Positions 51,552 to 60,388 of a DNA stretch of 64,000 nt are shown here, piece after piece (position 1 is the stretch's first letter; the number at the start of each line of letters is the position of its first letter). The notes under the pieces are model-generated. The model was not told the DNA's origin, searched no databases, and saw only the letters and a program-made list of their open reading frames with translations. Origin of the DNA: Bosea sp. BIWAKO-01. Lineage in GTDB: Bacteria; Pseudomonadota; Alphaproteobacteria; Rhizobiales; Beijerinckiaceae. Both the position numbers and the translations under genes were made by a program. Location of the stretch: contig NZ_BCQA01000001.1 in assembly GCF_001748145.1 (NCBI RefSeq), positions 4,614,501 through 4,678,500 on the forward strand, written 5' to 3'.

Positions 51552-52349
51552 ATGTCATTGCCGCGCATGCAGCCGCAGGACGGCGTCGCCTGGGTCACCG
51601 GCGCGAGTTCCGGCATCGGCGAGGCCGTCGCACTTGAACTGGCCGCTCGCGGCTGGACGGTGGCGATCACGGCGCGACGGCTGGAACAACTCGAGGATCT
51701 CGCACGACGCGCGACCGGGTTGCCCGGCCGCATCGTTGCCCATGCGGGCGACGTGACGGATGCCGCCGCAATGCGCGTGGTGGTCGATGCCATTGAGAGC
51801 GTGCATGGGCCGATCGCGCTGGCCTTCCTGAATGCCGGTGTCGCGCCAGTCACCCTACCCGGCGCGTTTGACATCGCGGCTCTCGAGACTGCTTTGGCGG
51901 TCAACACCCTTGGAGCAGCCAAGGGGCTGGCCGCCGTGCTGGAACGGATGAAGCCGCGGGGGCGTGGCCATATTGCGGTCAACGCCTCGATCGCCGGTAT
52001 CGGCGGCCTGCCGAGAGCCGCCGCCTATGGCGCTTCCAAAGCGGCGACGATCTACATGTGCGAGGCGCTGAAATTCGATTGCGACAGGCTCGGCATTCGC
52101 CTTCAGGTCGTTAATCCGGGCTTCGTCGATACCCCCCTGACGCGCCGGCACGACTTCTCGATGCCGCTCCTGATGACCGAGGCCGTTGCAGCAAGACGCA
52201 TCGTCGACGGTTTCGCGCGCGGCGGCTTCGAGATCAGCTTTCCCCGGCGGCTGTCATGGGCGGTCAAGCTGATCAACCTGCTGCCCTACCCGGTCTATTT
52301 CCGGGCGATCGGGTGGTTTACCGGCCGGGCGAAGCGAGAGCAGGCCTGA
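51552..52349 (+). CDS. Short-chain dehydrogenase/reductase
   Basis: A 265-residue SDR with T16-G-A-S-S-G-I-G23, an L-N-A-G segment and YGASKAA as the catalytic region. The C-terminus is basic with a hydrophobic segment (VKLINLLPYPVYFRAIGWFT), suggesting membrane association. GGAGAA precedes ATG 51552. It is divergent from alaX and convergent with the acetyltransferase gene. The substrate is unknown. Confidence 0.9.
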   Translation: MSLPRMQPQDGVAWVTGASSGIGEAVALELAARGWTVAITARRLEQLEDLARRATGLPGRIVAHAGDVTDAAAMRVVVDAIESVHGPIALAFLNAGVAPVTLPGAFDIAALETALAVNTLGAAKGLAAVLERMKPRGRGHIAVNASIAGIGGLPRAAAYGASKAATIYMCEALKFDCDRLGIRLQVVNPGFVDTPLTRRHDFSMPLLMTEAVAARRIVDGFARGGFEISFPRRLSWAVKLINLLPYPVYFRAIGWFTGRAKREQA

Positions 52350-52353
52350 GCCG

Positions 52354-53166
52354 TCAGCCGAAGCGGCTTTCCAGCCAGGCGACGCCGAACCGTGTGATCG
52401 CGGCAGCATCGACGAGGATGCTTGCTGCCGCGCCGATCTGTCCCTGCCGGCCCTGTCCGGAGGCGAGGAATTCACCGACGATCCCGGCAAAGTAGTCTTC
52501 ATCAAGCCCGGCAACGATCGGATCGCCCGTGTCGAATTCCTCGATCATGCGCCACAGAGTGCCGGATGCGGTCGCGAACGGGACCTCGCGGCGCAGGATG
52601 CGCTTGCCCGGAATCTGCGCGAGGTGCTCGGCGTGATGCAGCAGGGTCAGCGTGTCGCGGGGCGCGCCGACCATGAGAACCTTGCCGCCGATGGCGACGA
52701 GCTTCGCCAGCGGAGAACCTTCGCCATAGCCATAGTCGAGCGGGTGATCCTGCGTGATCCAGTCCTCCCTGGCACCGAGTGCTGCAACCGAAGCGCCGGG
52801 ATTGCCACTGCGTTTGGCACCGGGGGTGGTGCGCAGGAATTCCGGCAGCACGCCATTGCCGCGAATGGCGCGTGACGACGCCGGATCGAAAGGCGGGAGA
52901 TGAGCGCGCCAGGTTTCGGGAACGCGGCCCTCATCGTCGAGCAGGTCGTCATAGGCGCCGTCCCAGTCGGTATAGGCCAGCAGCGTTCCCTGAGCGCCGA
53001 TTGTGTCGAGCAGGGCGCCGATCAAGGCATCGGGACCGTTCAGCAGCTGCCCGATGCGGCTCATCGCGGCATGGACCATCACGGTATCGCCGGGCTGCAG
53101 GCCGAGGCGCTGGAGGTCCGCACGCAGGGCCGCGCGGGTAAGGAAGGCGGGGAGTGTGTCCGACAT
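52354..53166 (-). CDS. Aminoglycoside N(3)-acetyltransferase family protein
   Basis: A 270-residue protein of the AAC(3)/FrbF family, which transfers acetyl groups from acetyl-CoA. Visible family segments are LGLQPGDTVMVHAAMSRIGQ near the start, DWITQDHPLDYGYGEGSPLAK, and TLLHHAEHLA. Chromosomal members are often not resistance enzymes, so natural aminoglycoside resistance cannot be claimed. Its stop lies five bases from the convergent SDR stop. No mobile-element context is seen. Confidence 0.85.
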   Translation of the reverse strand: MSDTLPAFLTRAALRADLQRLGLQPGDTVMVHAAMSRIGQLLNGPDALIGALLDTIGAQGTLLAYTDWDGAYDDLLDDEGRVPETWRAHLPPFDPASSRAIRGNGVLPEFLRTTPGAKRSGNPGASVAALGAREDWITQDHPLDYGYGEGSPLAKLVAIGGKVLMVGAPRDTLTLLHHAEHLAQIPGKRILRREVPFATASGTLWRMIEEFDTGDPIVAGLDEDYFAGIVGEFLASGQGRQGQIGAAASILVDAAAITRFGVAWLESRFG

Positions 53167-53225
53167 GCGAAATTGATCCGGCGCTGACTAAACGTCATGG
53201 CCGTGACGGACGATTGTGGCGCGTT

Positions 53226-54140
53226 TCAGATTGTCCGGCAGGTTTTGACGATGAGATCGACGAACCATTGCATCGCCGGGTTCGAAGTCGCGCGCAGTCC
53301 ATGCACGAGGTCGATCGCGAAAGCCGGAACCTCGTAGGGAAGGGGAAGGATCGCCACGCCCGCCACATCGGCAAAGCGCCGGGCGATTCGCTCCGCCATG
53401 GTCGCCACGAGATCAGTCCCTGCCAGTACAAAGGGCACCGCCACGACATGCGGAAGCGTGACCGCGACCCTGCGCTTGTGTCCGTGTTCCGACAGAATGG
53501 CATCGACGGCACTCGGTGAGCCATCGCCTCCCGCTGACGAGAACAGGACATGGGGCAGGCGCACGAAATCAGCACGGTCGAGCGAGATGCCCGGGGCGGC
53601 GTGGGATGCATCGCGAACGCAGGTGAAGCGCTCCATCAGCAGGGACTGCCGGGTTGTGCGGGAGGAGACGGGCAGATGGCCACCGATCAGGGCATCGACC
53701 TCGCCGCGTTCCAGCCGCGCCAGGCTCTCGACCGCATCGGTGATGGGACGCACGGTGAGATCGACCCCCGGCGCGTCGCGCCGCAGCGCTTCGACAAGGG
53801 CCGGCACGATGACGAGGTCGCCGTAATCCGTCACTGCGATGGTGAAATGCCTCCTCGCCGAGCGTGGATCGAAGCCCGGCCCGGAATCCAGCGTTCTGCG
53901 AATCTGTTCCAGCGCCTCGCTGACCGGCCTGGCCAAGGCAAGCGCCCTGGCGGTCGGCTGCATGCCCTCGGCCGTCCTGACGAGCAGGTCATCGCCGAAC
54001 AGGGCCCGCAGGCGGGCTAGCGCGCTGCTCATCGAGGGCTGCGCCAACCCGATGCGCTGCCCGGCACGGGTCACATGGCGCTCCTCCATCAGGGCCTCGA
54101 AGGCGACGAGGAGATTGAGATCGATCGCAGCTAAATTCAT
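53226..54140 (-). CDS. LysR-family regulator (NodD-like subgroup)
   Basis: A 304-residue LTTR starting MNLAAIDLNLLVAFEALMEE, with the helix-turn-helix AGQRIGLAQPSMSSALARLR, the pattern of the NodD/NahR-like subgroup. ATG 54140 is preferred; a frame extension to 54185 adds 15 residues without family support. It is divergent from the BASS-type transporter gene 89 bases away, and it probably regulates that unit. Confidence 0.9.
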   Translation of the reverse strand: MNLAAIDLNLLVAFEALMEERHVTRAGQRIGLAQPSMSSALARLRALFGDDLLVRTAEGMQPTARALALARPVSEALEQIRRTLDSGPGFDPRSARRHFTIAVTDYGDLVIVPALVEALRRDAPGVDLTVRPITDAVESLARLERGEVDALIGGHLPVSSRTTRQSLLMERFTCVRDASHAAPGISLDRADFVRLPHVLFSSAGGDGSPSAVDAILSEHGHKRRVAVTLPHVVAVPFVLAGTDLVATMAERIARRFADVAGVAILPLPYEVPAFAIDLVHGLRATSNPAMQWFVDLIVKTCRTI

Positions 54141-54157
54141 GGTGACGATTATGGTCA

Positions 54158-54184
54158 TGCCAATAATCGATTTCCAAGATGGCA
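54158..54184. promoter_or_regulatory. Candidate LysR binding site
   Basis: TGCCA (54158-54162) and TGGCA (54180-54184) form an inverted repeat in the 89-base region between the divergent LysR and BASS-type genes. The spacing is wider than the usual T-N11-A site, so this is tentative. Confidence 0.3.
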
Positions 54185-54229
54185 ATATGCCTGCGTATCG
54201 TCTGCGTCCAAAGCAAACGGGCGTGTCTC

Positions 54230-55207
54230 ATGCGATCCAATCTTCCGCGCCTGATCCCGCGCGGGCCGACATTGCTGGCGCTCGGCGTCATGCTCGGGCT
54301 GCTCTTTCCCGCGCTCGCCGAGCTGGCGCGCCCGCTGATGCCGGCGGCGATCTTCCTGATCGTGCTCGGGACGCTGCTGCGGATCGACATGATTGCAGTG
54401 GTCGCCGTGTTCCGACGTCCTTCGCTGTCGGTCTTCCTGCCCTGCGTCGCGATGATCGCATGTCCGATCCTCGCAGGCATCGCGGCGCATCTGATCGGCC
54501 TTGCCCCGGAGCTCGCATTGGCGCTGGTTCTGGCCATGTCGGCGCCACCGTCGAGCGGCACTGCGGCGGTCGCAAGAATGCTGGGGCTGGATGGGGCAGT
54601 GCCGTTGGTCGTCACGCTCCTGTCCATGGCCTTGGCGCCCGTCACCATACCATTGCTGGCAAGCTGGTCCGGCGGGCTCTCCGTCGCGCCTCTCGACCTC
54701 GCGCTGAGGCTTGCGCTGCTGATCGGAGGGGCTGAGGGCGTCGCACTCATCCTGAGGCGGTACGCGGCGGCCGCGCTGGCCGTCCATGGCGCCGTGGTCG
54801 ATGGCATCACCGTCGCAGCGTTGCTGGTTTTCGCTCTGGCGACCATGGCCGGCATGCGCAGCCAGATCGAGAATGATCCGCAGGCGGCCATCATCTGCCT
54901 GGCACTCGCCTTTGGCTGCAATCTCGGCATGCAGCTTGGCGGGGCTTTGATGCTGCGGGGGGCTCTGCGCGAACGCCTGGCCGTCGGCCTGATTCTCGGG
55001 AACCGCAACGTCGGTCTGGTCTGGTCGGCGCTTGGTGCCGCGGCAACACCGCGGATGGCCCTTTACTTCGCAGCGACTCAGCTGCCGATCTACATCATGC
55101 CGCGTCTGCTCGAGGCGCTGCTCGCACGGTCACGCAAGGATTGTCCGGTCACCGGAATCCCCAGTCATGCCATGTCAACCGAAGGGAACGCCGATGACAC
55201 GATCTGA
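54230..55207 (+). CDS. BASS-type (bile acid:sodium symporter family-like) membrane transporter
   Basis: A 325-residue membrane protein with about nine to ten hydrophobic helices. Segments such as LVLAMSAPPSSGTAAVARML and VGLILGNRNVGLVWSALGAA resemble the crossover helices of the BASS/SBF family, which use sodium to move organic anions. ATG 54230 is chosen; an ATG at 54179 would add 17 residues. Its end overlaps the DUF2891 gene by 14 bases, and the LysR gene is divergent. Confidence 0.75.
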   Translation: MRSNLPRLIPRGPTLLALGVMLGLLFPALAELARPLMPAAIFLIVLGTLLRIDMIAVVAVFRRPSLSVFLPCVAMIACPILAGIAAHLIGLAPELALALVLAMSAPPSSGTAAVARMLGLDGAVPLVVTLLSMALAPVTIPLLASWSGGLSVAPLDLALRLALLIGGAEGVALILRRYAAAALAVHGAVVDGITVAALLVFALATMAGMRSQIENDPQAAIICLALAFGCNLGMQLGGALMLRGALRERLAVGLILGNRNVGLVWSALGAAATPRMALYFAATQLPIYIMPRLLEALLARSRKDCPVTGIPSHAMSTEGNADDTI

Positions 55208-56201
55208 TCTTACGCCGGAACTGGCGGCTCGCTTTGCCGCCATCGCGCTGGGGCACGTCCGGCGTGAATACCCCAACAAGCCTGACCATGTCCTGGCCGG
55301 CCCCGAGGACGCCCGGACACCGAGAGATCTCCATCCGGTCTTCTATGGCAGCTATGACTGGCATTCCTGCGTTCACAGCTACTGGATGCTGGCGCGCCTG
55401 CTGCGGCGCTTCCCCAGCCTTCCGCATGCCGCGGATATTCGCGCGCTGTTCGACGAGCAGTTCGTCGCCGACAAGATCGCGGTCGAGTGCGCCTATCTTG
55501 CGTCACCGACGGCGCGCGGCTTCAAGCGGCCCTATGGCTGGGCATGGCTTCTGAAACTGGCCGAGGAACTGCACCTGCATGACGACCAGCGCTGGTCGCA
55601 GGTGCTCACGCCACTGGCGGACGCTTTCGCTCAGCGCTTCCGCGACTTCCTCCCGCTCGCGACCTATCCGGTCCGCGTGGGCACGCATTTCAATACGGCC
55701 TTCGGCCTCAGGATGGCGGCTGACTATGCTGCGGTGACGCGGGACGACGCCTTGGTGGCGCTGCTGCGCGACACCGGCAGGCGCTGGTACGGCGGGGATA
55801 CGGATTGCCCGGCCTGGGGCGAGCCGAGCGGCGACGACTTCCTGTCCTCCGCACTGATCGAGGCGGAATGCATGAGGCGCCTCCTGCCGGGGGATGAATT
55901 CCTGCCCTGGTTCGACCGCTTTCTGCCCAGGCTTGCCGACAGCGGACCGGAAACCCTGTTCCGGCCAGCGACAGTCAGCGATCGCACGGACGGCAAGATC
56001 GCCCATCTCGATGGTCTGAACCTCAGCCGGGCGTGGTGCTGGCGCTCGCTCTCCGCGGCGCTGCCGCCCGGCGATTCGCGTCGAGTCTTGGTCGAGGACG
56101 CCGCCGCACGGCATCTGACGGCCGGGCTTCCCCATATCGCCGGCGACTATATGGGCGAACACTGGCTCGCGAGTTTTGCTGTGCTCGCGCTCGAAGGGTG
56201 A
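55194..56201 (+). CDS. DUF2891-family protein
   Basis: A 335-residue protein with the DUF2891 pattern: HPVFYGSYDWHSCVHSYWML near residue 43, FKRPYGWAWLLKLAEEL, VRVGTHFNTAFGLRMAADY, and WGEPSGDDFLSSALIEAECM. The alternating helices suggest an alpha/alpha toroid like those of sugar-acting enzymes. No function is established that I know of. AAGGGA precedes ATG 55194. It is coupled to the transporter gene, so it may act on the transported compound. Confidence 0.85.
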   Translation: MTRSDLTPELAARFAAIALGHVRREYPNKPDHVLAGPEDARTPRDLHPVFYGSYDWHSCVHSYWMLARLLRRFPSLPHAADIRALFDEQFVADKIAVECAYLASPTARGFKRPYGWAWLLKLAEELHLHDDQRWSQVLTPLADAFAQRFRDFLPLATYPVRVGTHFNTAFGLRMAADYAAVTRDDALVALLRDTGRRWYGGDTDCPAWGEPSGDDFLSSALIEAECMRRLLPGDEFLPWFDRFLPRLADSGPETLFRPATVSDRTDGKIAHLDGLNLSRAWCWRSLSAALPPGDSRRVLVEDAAARHLTAGLPHIAGDYMGEHWLASFAVLALEG

Positions 56202-56222
56202 GGGCCCGCATCACTCAGGCTC

Positions 56223-56258
56223 GCGCCGGCTGCTTTCGCCGGCGCCGTCCGGTGGTTT
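56223..56258 (+). terminator. Probable terminator of the BASS-type/DUF2891 operon
   Basis: GCGCCGGC (56223-56230) and GCCGGCGC (56238-56245) form a perfect 8-base stem around a 7-base loop, 21 bases after the DUF2891 stop. A short TTTT follows about ten bases later. Otherwise the 56202-56424 gap shows no gene. Confidence 0.55.
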
Positions 56259-56424
56259 TCGCAAACGCGATCTGACACAACTCCATAGAATCGGTGCGGA
56301 AGTCGGGGCAGGCGCGGAAGCGAGCATCGACGCAGCGGGCGCAAGACTCGCATACAGGCGACGATCAGCTCCAGCCGCCACCCGGAAATGCGGTGGTCGC
56401 AAGGCCAGCGCTCATGCCGCACGT

Positions 56425-57879
56425 TTATTCGCGCCCGAGCGACGCAAGGGCGGCGAGCGCACGCTGCCGACCAAAACCGAGATCAACGATCGGGTGCGGA
56501 TAGGTTTCTCCGAGCCGGACGCCAGCGGCTGCGAGCTTGCCAGGCGGAACAGTCCAGGGGCTGTGGATCTCCGAGTCCTGAAGCTGACCGAGTTCCGGGA
56601 TCCAGCGTCGGACATAGCCGCCGCGGGGGTCGAATTTCTCGCCCTGCGTCACTGGGTTGAAGATGCGGAAATAGGGAGCGGCATCGGCGCCAGATCCCGC
56701 AACCCATTGCCAACTCGCTGGATTATTGGCGGGGTCGGCGTCGACCAGGGTGTCCCAGAACCAGCGCTCGCCCTCGCGCCAGTCGATGAGCAGGTGCTTG
56801 ATCAGGAAGGACGCGACGATCATCCGCACGCGGTTATGCATCCAACCGGTCGTCCAGAGTTCGCGCATGCCGGCATCGACAATCGGATAGCCCGTCAGCC
56901 CGCGTTGCCAGGCGCGCAGTGCGGCATCGTCCTGTCGCCAGGGAAAGGCGTCGAAACGGGCGTTGAAGTTCTGCTTTGCCAGGTCCGGATGATGGAAGAG
57001 CAAGTGGTAGGAGAATTCACGCCAGCCGATCTCCGAGAGGAACTTTTCCGCATCATCGGGGCTGCCCGGGATTTCCCCCGCATGCCGGGCGGCCAGCGTG
57101 GCGTGCCAGATCTGGCGCGGCCCGATTTCGCCGAAGCGCAGATGCGGAGAAAGACGCGAGGTCGAGACCTTGTCGGGACGGTTGCGCCCTTCGCTGTAGC
57201 CTGCGATCGCCTCGTCGAGGAACGAGGAGACAGCGCCCGTGGCGCCGGCTTCGCCCGGTATCCAGGCCTCGCGCATGCCTCCAGCCCAATCGGGCGCGGT
57301 CGGTTCCAGCATCAGCTTCCCATGATCGAGGGCAAGCGGCCTCAGCGAATCGGGGAGAGGCAGCGGCCTCAGCAGCGTAGGGGCTGGCGCAGGAGCTGCG
57401 GGTTCGCCTCGGGTCCTGACTGCGCGCCAGTAGGGTGTGAAGACCTTGAAGGGCGTGCCGGAACCCGTTGCGACCTGCCAGGGCTCGTTGAGTAGGCTGG
57501 CATTGTAGCTCGTGACGGTGGTGCCGGCCTGGATCAGTTCGCGCTTCATCTCCGAATCAAGCGCAATGGCGGCGGCCTCGTAGCGGCGATTCCAGGTGAC
57601 GAGGTCGACACCTGTCGCGGCCACGACCATGGGAATCAAAGTGGCAGGGTCTCCCCGCATCAGGACGAGTCTGCAGCCGCGCGCGCCCAGTTCTTCGGCA
57701 AGCGCGGCAAGAGAGCGCGACAACCACCAGCGCGCAGCTCCACCCAGCACACGCCGTTTCGGCGATTCGTCGAGGATGTAGAGGCAAAGGACGGGGCCAT
57801 GGGCCGCAGCTGCGCAAAGGGCAGGATTGTCGGCGAGGCGCAGATCGTCGCGGAACCAGAACAGGGAGGAGGCGCTCAT
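56425..57879 (-). CDS. phrB: Deoxyribodipyrimidine photolyase
   Basis: A 484-residue light-dependent CPD photolyase of the class I/cryptochrome family. The N-terminal antenna domain begins LFWFRDDLRLADNPALCAAA. The FAD domain contains FLDEAIAGYSEGRNRPDKVS, then WMHNRVRMIVASFLIKHLLI, and PANNPASWQWVAGSGADAAP, which are diagnostic. It repairs UV-induced pyrimidine dimers. Length is normal. It stands alone on the minus strand. Confidence 0.95.
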   Translation of the reverse strand: MSASSLFWFRDDLRLADNPALCAAAAHGPVLCLYILDESPKRRVLGGAARWWLSRSLAALAEELGARGCRLVLMRGDPATLIPMVVAATGVDLVTWNRRYEAAAIALDSEMKRELIQAGTTVTSYNASLLNEPWQVATGSGTPFKVFTPYWRAVRTRGEPAAPAPAPTLLRPLPLPDSLRPLALDHGKLMLEPTAPDWAGGMREAWIPGEAGATGAVSSFLDEAIAGYSEGRNRPDKVSTSRLSPHLRFGEIGPRQIWHATLAARHAGEIPGSPDDAEKFLSEIGWREFSYHLLFHHPDLAKQNFNARFDAFPWRQDDAALRAWQRGLTGYPIVDAGMRELWTTGWMHNRVRMIVASFLIKHLLIDWREGERWFWDTLVDADPANNPASWQWVAGSGADAAPYFRIFNPVTQGEKFDPRGGYVRRWIPELGQLQDSEIHSPWTVPPGKLAAAGVRLGETYPHPIVDLGFGRQRALAALASLGRE

Positions 57880-57982
57880 CCCTCCTGATAGCCTGCCTCC
57901 CGATAGCCTGCACCAGCGGCTCGCGCGAAATCGGCGCCGTCAAGGCGCCGATCCTGGGATTAGTGCAGGCCGGGATACGGCG

Positions 57983-58279
57983 CTACCAGCGGTAATGGGG
58001 GCGGCCGTAATACTGACGGTGGCGCCAGTGACCGCGTGCATAACCATAGGGCGGCGGGCCGTAATGGCGGCGGCCGTAATAGCCACGCGGAGGGCCGTAG
58101 CGATAACCGCGGGAATAGTGGCCCCGGCCATGGCGCCAGTCGCGATACTGGACCTGCTGAATGTCGGATGTCCCGCTCAGCAAGCCGGCAGCCGTGGTCG
58201 GCGGTGCTGCGAGTGCGACTGCGGGCAGGGCACCCGTCAGGCCCAGCATCACGGCCGAGGCGAGGAAAAGGCTTCGCAT
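57983..58279 (-). CDS. Small secreted Gly/Tyr/Arg/His-rich protein, 98 aa
   Basis: A 98-residue protein with a Sec signal (MRSLFLASAVMLGLTGALPA, likely cut after A-L-A). The mature part ends with a repetitive tail of G-Y, Y-G-R, R-H and P-P motifs (RGYYGRRHYGPPPYGYARG). Such tails are common in small exported proteins of Hyphomicrobiales, but their function is not known to me. GGAG lies eight bases before ATG 58279. A start at 58438 would bury the signal. Confidence 0.75.
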   Translation of the reverse strand: MRSLFLASAVMLGLTGALPAVALAAPPTTAAGLLSGTSDIQQVQYRDWRHGRGHYSRGYRYGPPRGYYGRRHYGPPPYGYARGHWRHRQYYGRPHYRW

Positions 58280-58377
58280 GATTCGTCTCCAGGTGAATCG
58301 GATCGACAGCATGGAAGCCGACCGGGCTCGAACCCATGATGAACGGGTTTGTCCGGAACCGTTCATGTCGTGCAAAG

Positions 58378-58590
58378 CGCTGTTCCAGCCACTGCCTGCG
58401 CAAGGCCGGCGTGGCCAGCGCGGCCGACAATGGCGCAAGCGAACACGAGCTGATGGCGACCTTCGGCTGGGAAACGGCGAAGCAGGCCCAGATCTACACG
58501 AAGAAGGCGAACCGCCGCCGCCTGGCGGGCTCAGGAGCCGCGAAAATCACTATCGGTCGGGCTGAAAACGGGAACGAAATTGTCCCGTCG
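58378..58590 (+). pseudogene. Remnant of a tyrosine recombinase (integrase) C-terminus
   Basis: The plus-strand frame holds about 70 residues matching the end of a phage/island integrase: SSHCLRKAG (the H-x-L-R box with a catalytic His and Arg), then NGASEHELMATFGWETAKQA, then the catalytic Tyr in IYTKKANRRRLAG. The rest of the enzyme is missing and the frame runs on into the tRNA-Cys region without a proper stop. It lies beside the 3' end of tRNA-Cys, a common integration site, and points to a lost genomic island. Confidence 0.75.
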
Positions 58591-58662
58591 GGGCAGGGAG
58601 TGGACCCTGCGCGGGGCATCAGCCGGAGAACGTCAACAGGACCAACGGCTGAAAAAGAGAGG

Positions 58663-58736
58663 TGGAGGCCTCGCCCGGAATCGAACCGGGGTGCAAGGAT
58701 TTGCAGTCCTCTGCGTAACCACTCCGCCACGAGGCC
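58663..58736 (-). tRNA. tRNA-Cys (GCA)
   Basis: The minus-strand sequence folds as a 74-base tRNA with a seven-pair acceptor stem GGCCTCG/CGAGGCC, discriminator T and encoded CCA. The anticodon loop reads CTGCAAA, giving anticodon GCA, and the T-loop is GGTTCGATTCC. An integrase remnant lies just beyond its 3' end. Confidence 0.95.
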
Positions 58737-58929
58737 ATCCAGGGACAGTCACGCTGCGGTGATGTCCTAGGGCCGCCTATAACCACATGGCGCGCCGGGC
58801 CGCAACCGGGAACAGCAGCAATCGTCATGATGACCTATGGTCATCTGTGGATGAGCGGAATTCCTGCCATCGAAGTGTCTTAAAGGGCTTGCGCCCGGAC
58901 AAAGGCGTCGCTATTACCCCGGCCATCGG

Positions 58930-59004
58930 TCCCGGATAGCTCAGCGGTAGAGCAATCGACTGTTAATCGATTGGTCGCAGGTTCGAATCCTGCTCCGGGA
59001 GCCA
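58930..59004 (+). tRNA. tRNA-Asn (GTT)
   Basis: A 75-base tRNA with acceptor stem TCCCGGA/TCCGGGA, discriminator G and encoded CCA. The anticodon loop CTGTTAA gives GTT. D-loop (AGCTCAGCGGTAGAGC) and T-loop (GGTTCGAATCC) are standard. Confidence 0.96.
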
Positions 59005-59586
59005 ACACTTCTTCCATTCATGAAATTGATGCCCATGTGCCATCCCCTCCACGAGGGGCGGCAGCGTGTTGGCTCGCGATTTCAGAATCTTATGCGCATT
59101 TGCTGATCCGAACTCCCGGCATGCTCGCGAGCAATGCGCGGGCACCCTTGCGCGATCATCTCACTGCATCCGCCGAGGTTTTCTGATCAGGGTGTGGCCG
59201 TCAGGCGCCGATCGGAGGTGCGGGGGGGGGCGGAGCAGCCTGGAGAGGATGGGCCGACCCGGCTGGATGTCGTGATCGGGAGTGGGGGGATCACTGAGCG
59301 TTCGCCATTGTGCGGAATGGCCGTATCCAAACCGGTCTGATTCAGAACGCAGCGATCGCAGATCGGTCGAGATGTCACCGGCGAAATCCGGCTGGTCGAA
59401 TCTTGGCCGGATTTCCTTGCGACGACGCCATTGGACCGTCTGTGGATCGGCGCGCATTTGCTCCTCAGATGTCAGAGCTCGCTGCAACCGAACCGGTGTC
59501 CCGTCGCGGCCATCTTGCCTTTTGCGACCGCCTCGAACAAAAGCTGAGGACGGCGAACACGCGCCGCGCAGACGGAGATTGAGGAT
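59005..59586. other. Long region without a convincing gene
   Basis: About 580 bases between tRNA-Asn and pcm. Open frames exist on both strands but none resembles a known protein or has good start signals. It includes a run of nine or ten G residues near 59221. It must contain the pcm promoter. Confidence 0.45.
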
Positions 59587-60228
59587 ATGGACAGCTTCAC
59601 CGAGCTGCGCCGGATGATGGTCGATTGCCAGTTGCGGACCTATGACGTGACGGACCGTGCGGTTCTCACGGCTGCCGACCGCGTTCCGCGCGAGGCTTTT
59701 CTTCCCGCCGAACTCTCCCACCTTGCCTATCTCGACCAGTCTGTTGCCCTGCCGGGCACGAGCCGGGCGCTGATGACGCCGATGGTGATCGCGCGGATGA
59801 TCCAGATGCTCGGCATTCAGCCTGGCGAGCGCGTGCTCGAATATGGCGGCGGCACGGGATATGGCGCTGCGTTGATGTCGGATATGGGCGCGGTTGCCAC
59901 GCTTTGGGAGCCTGATGCGGCTGCCCTGGATCAGGCTCGGGGTGCGCTTGTGCTGGCTGGAGCTGTTGGCGTCACGCTCAGCGCCACACGGCCTGCCGAA
60001 TCGCATTTTGATGCGGTTCTCGTCAGCGGCGCCTGCGAGATCATTCCGGAGAGCCTTTATGGTCTCGTTAACGATAATGGCCGTCTAATCCTGGTTGAGG
60101 GCCAAGGGCGAGCCGCGCGGGTGCAGCTTTATCAGAAGAGCGCGCAGTCCATGTCGGGAAGACCGGTTTTCGATGCTGCTGCACCTGTTTTGGAAGAATT
60201 TCGCCGCGTTCCGAGTTTCGTATTTTGA
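59587..60228 (+). CDS. pcm: Protein-L-isoaspartate O-methyltransferase family protein
   Basis: A 213-residue SAM-dependent methyltransferase. The SAM site is VLEYGGGTGYGAALM, and upstream MTPMVIARMIQMLGIQPGER is typical of the family. Compared with E. coli Pcm the glycine-rich loop is more glycine-heavy. It repairs isoaspartyl damage in proteins or a related substrate. The pcm-tolC neighbourhood is conserved in Hyphomicrobiales. A start at 59587 is supported by GAGG about six bases upstream. Confidence 0.88.
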   Translation: MDSFTELRRMMVDCQLRTYDVTDRAVLTAADRVPREAFLPAELSHLAYLDQSVALPGTSRALMTPMVIARMIQMLGIQPGERVLEYGGGTGYGAALMSDMGAVATLWEPDAAALDQARGALVLAGAVGVTLSATRPAESHFDAVLVSGACEIIPESLYGLVNDNGRLILVEGQGRAARVQLYQKSAQSMSGRPVFDAAAPVLEEFRRVPSFVF

Positions 60229-60388
60229 TTCGGCAGTGTCGCATTTATGCGGCACTGCGCCATGGAAACGTTCGTTCGCGCCTTGGTGCGATTGGCGCGG
60301 GCCGCGGCTCCGAGTATGAATCACTACAACTATGCCGAGGCTGGGGCGATGCCTGGGCGAGACTTGAGTCCGCACAAGAGGCGTCCAC

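Noticed and set aside
51353..51982. Upstream extension of alaX
   Set aside because: The frame stays open but the sequence is Ser/Arg/Pro-rich and opposes the SDR gene. AlaX homology starts at 51352.
52354..53166. Acquired aminoglycoside resistance gene
   Set aside because: The gene is AAC(3)-family, but it has normal composition, sits among housekeeping-type genes and has no mobile-element context. Resistance cannot be claimed.
59161..60006. A 281-codon minus-strand frame over pcm
   Set aside because: It covers the pcm gene and has no recognisable motif; the region 59161-59586 alone gave no convincing gene on either strand.
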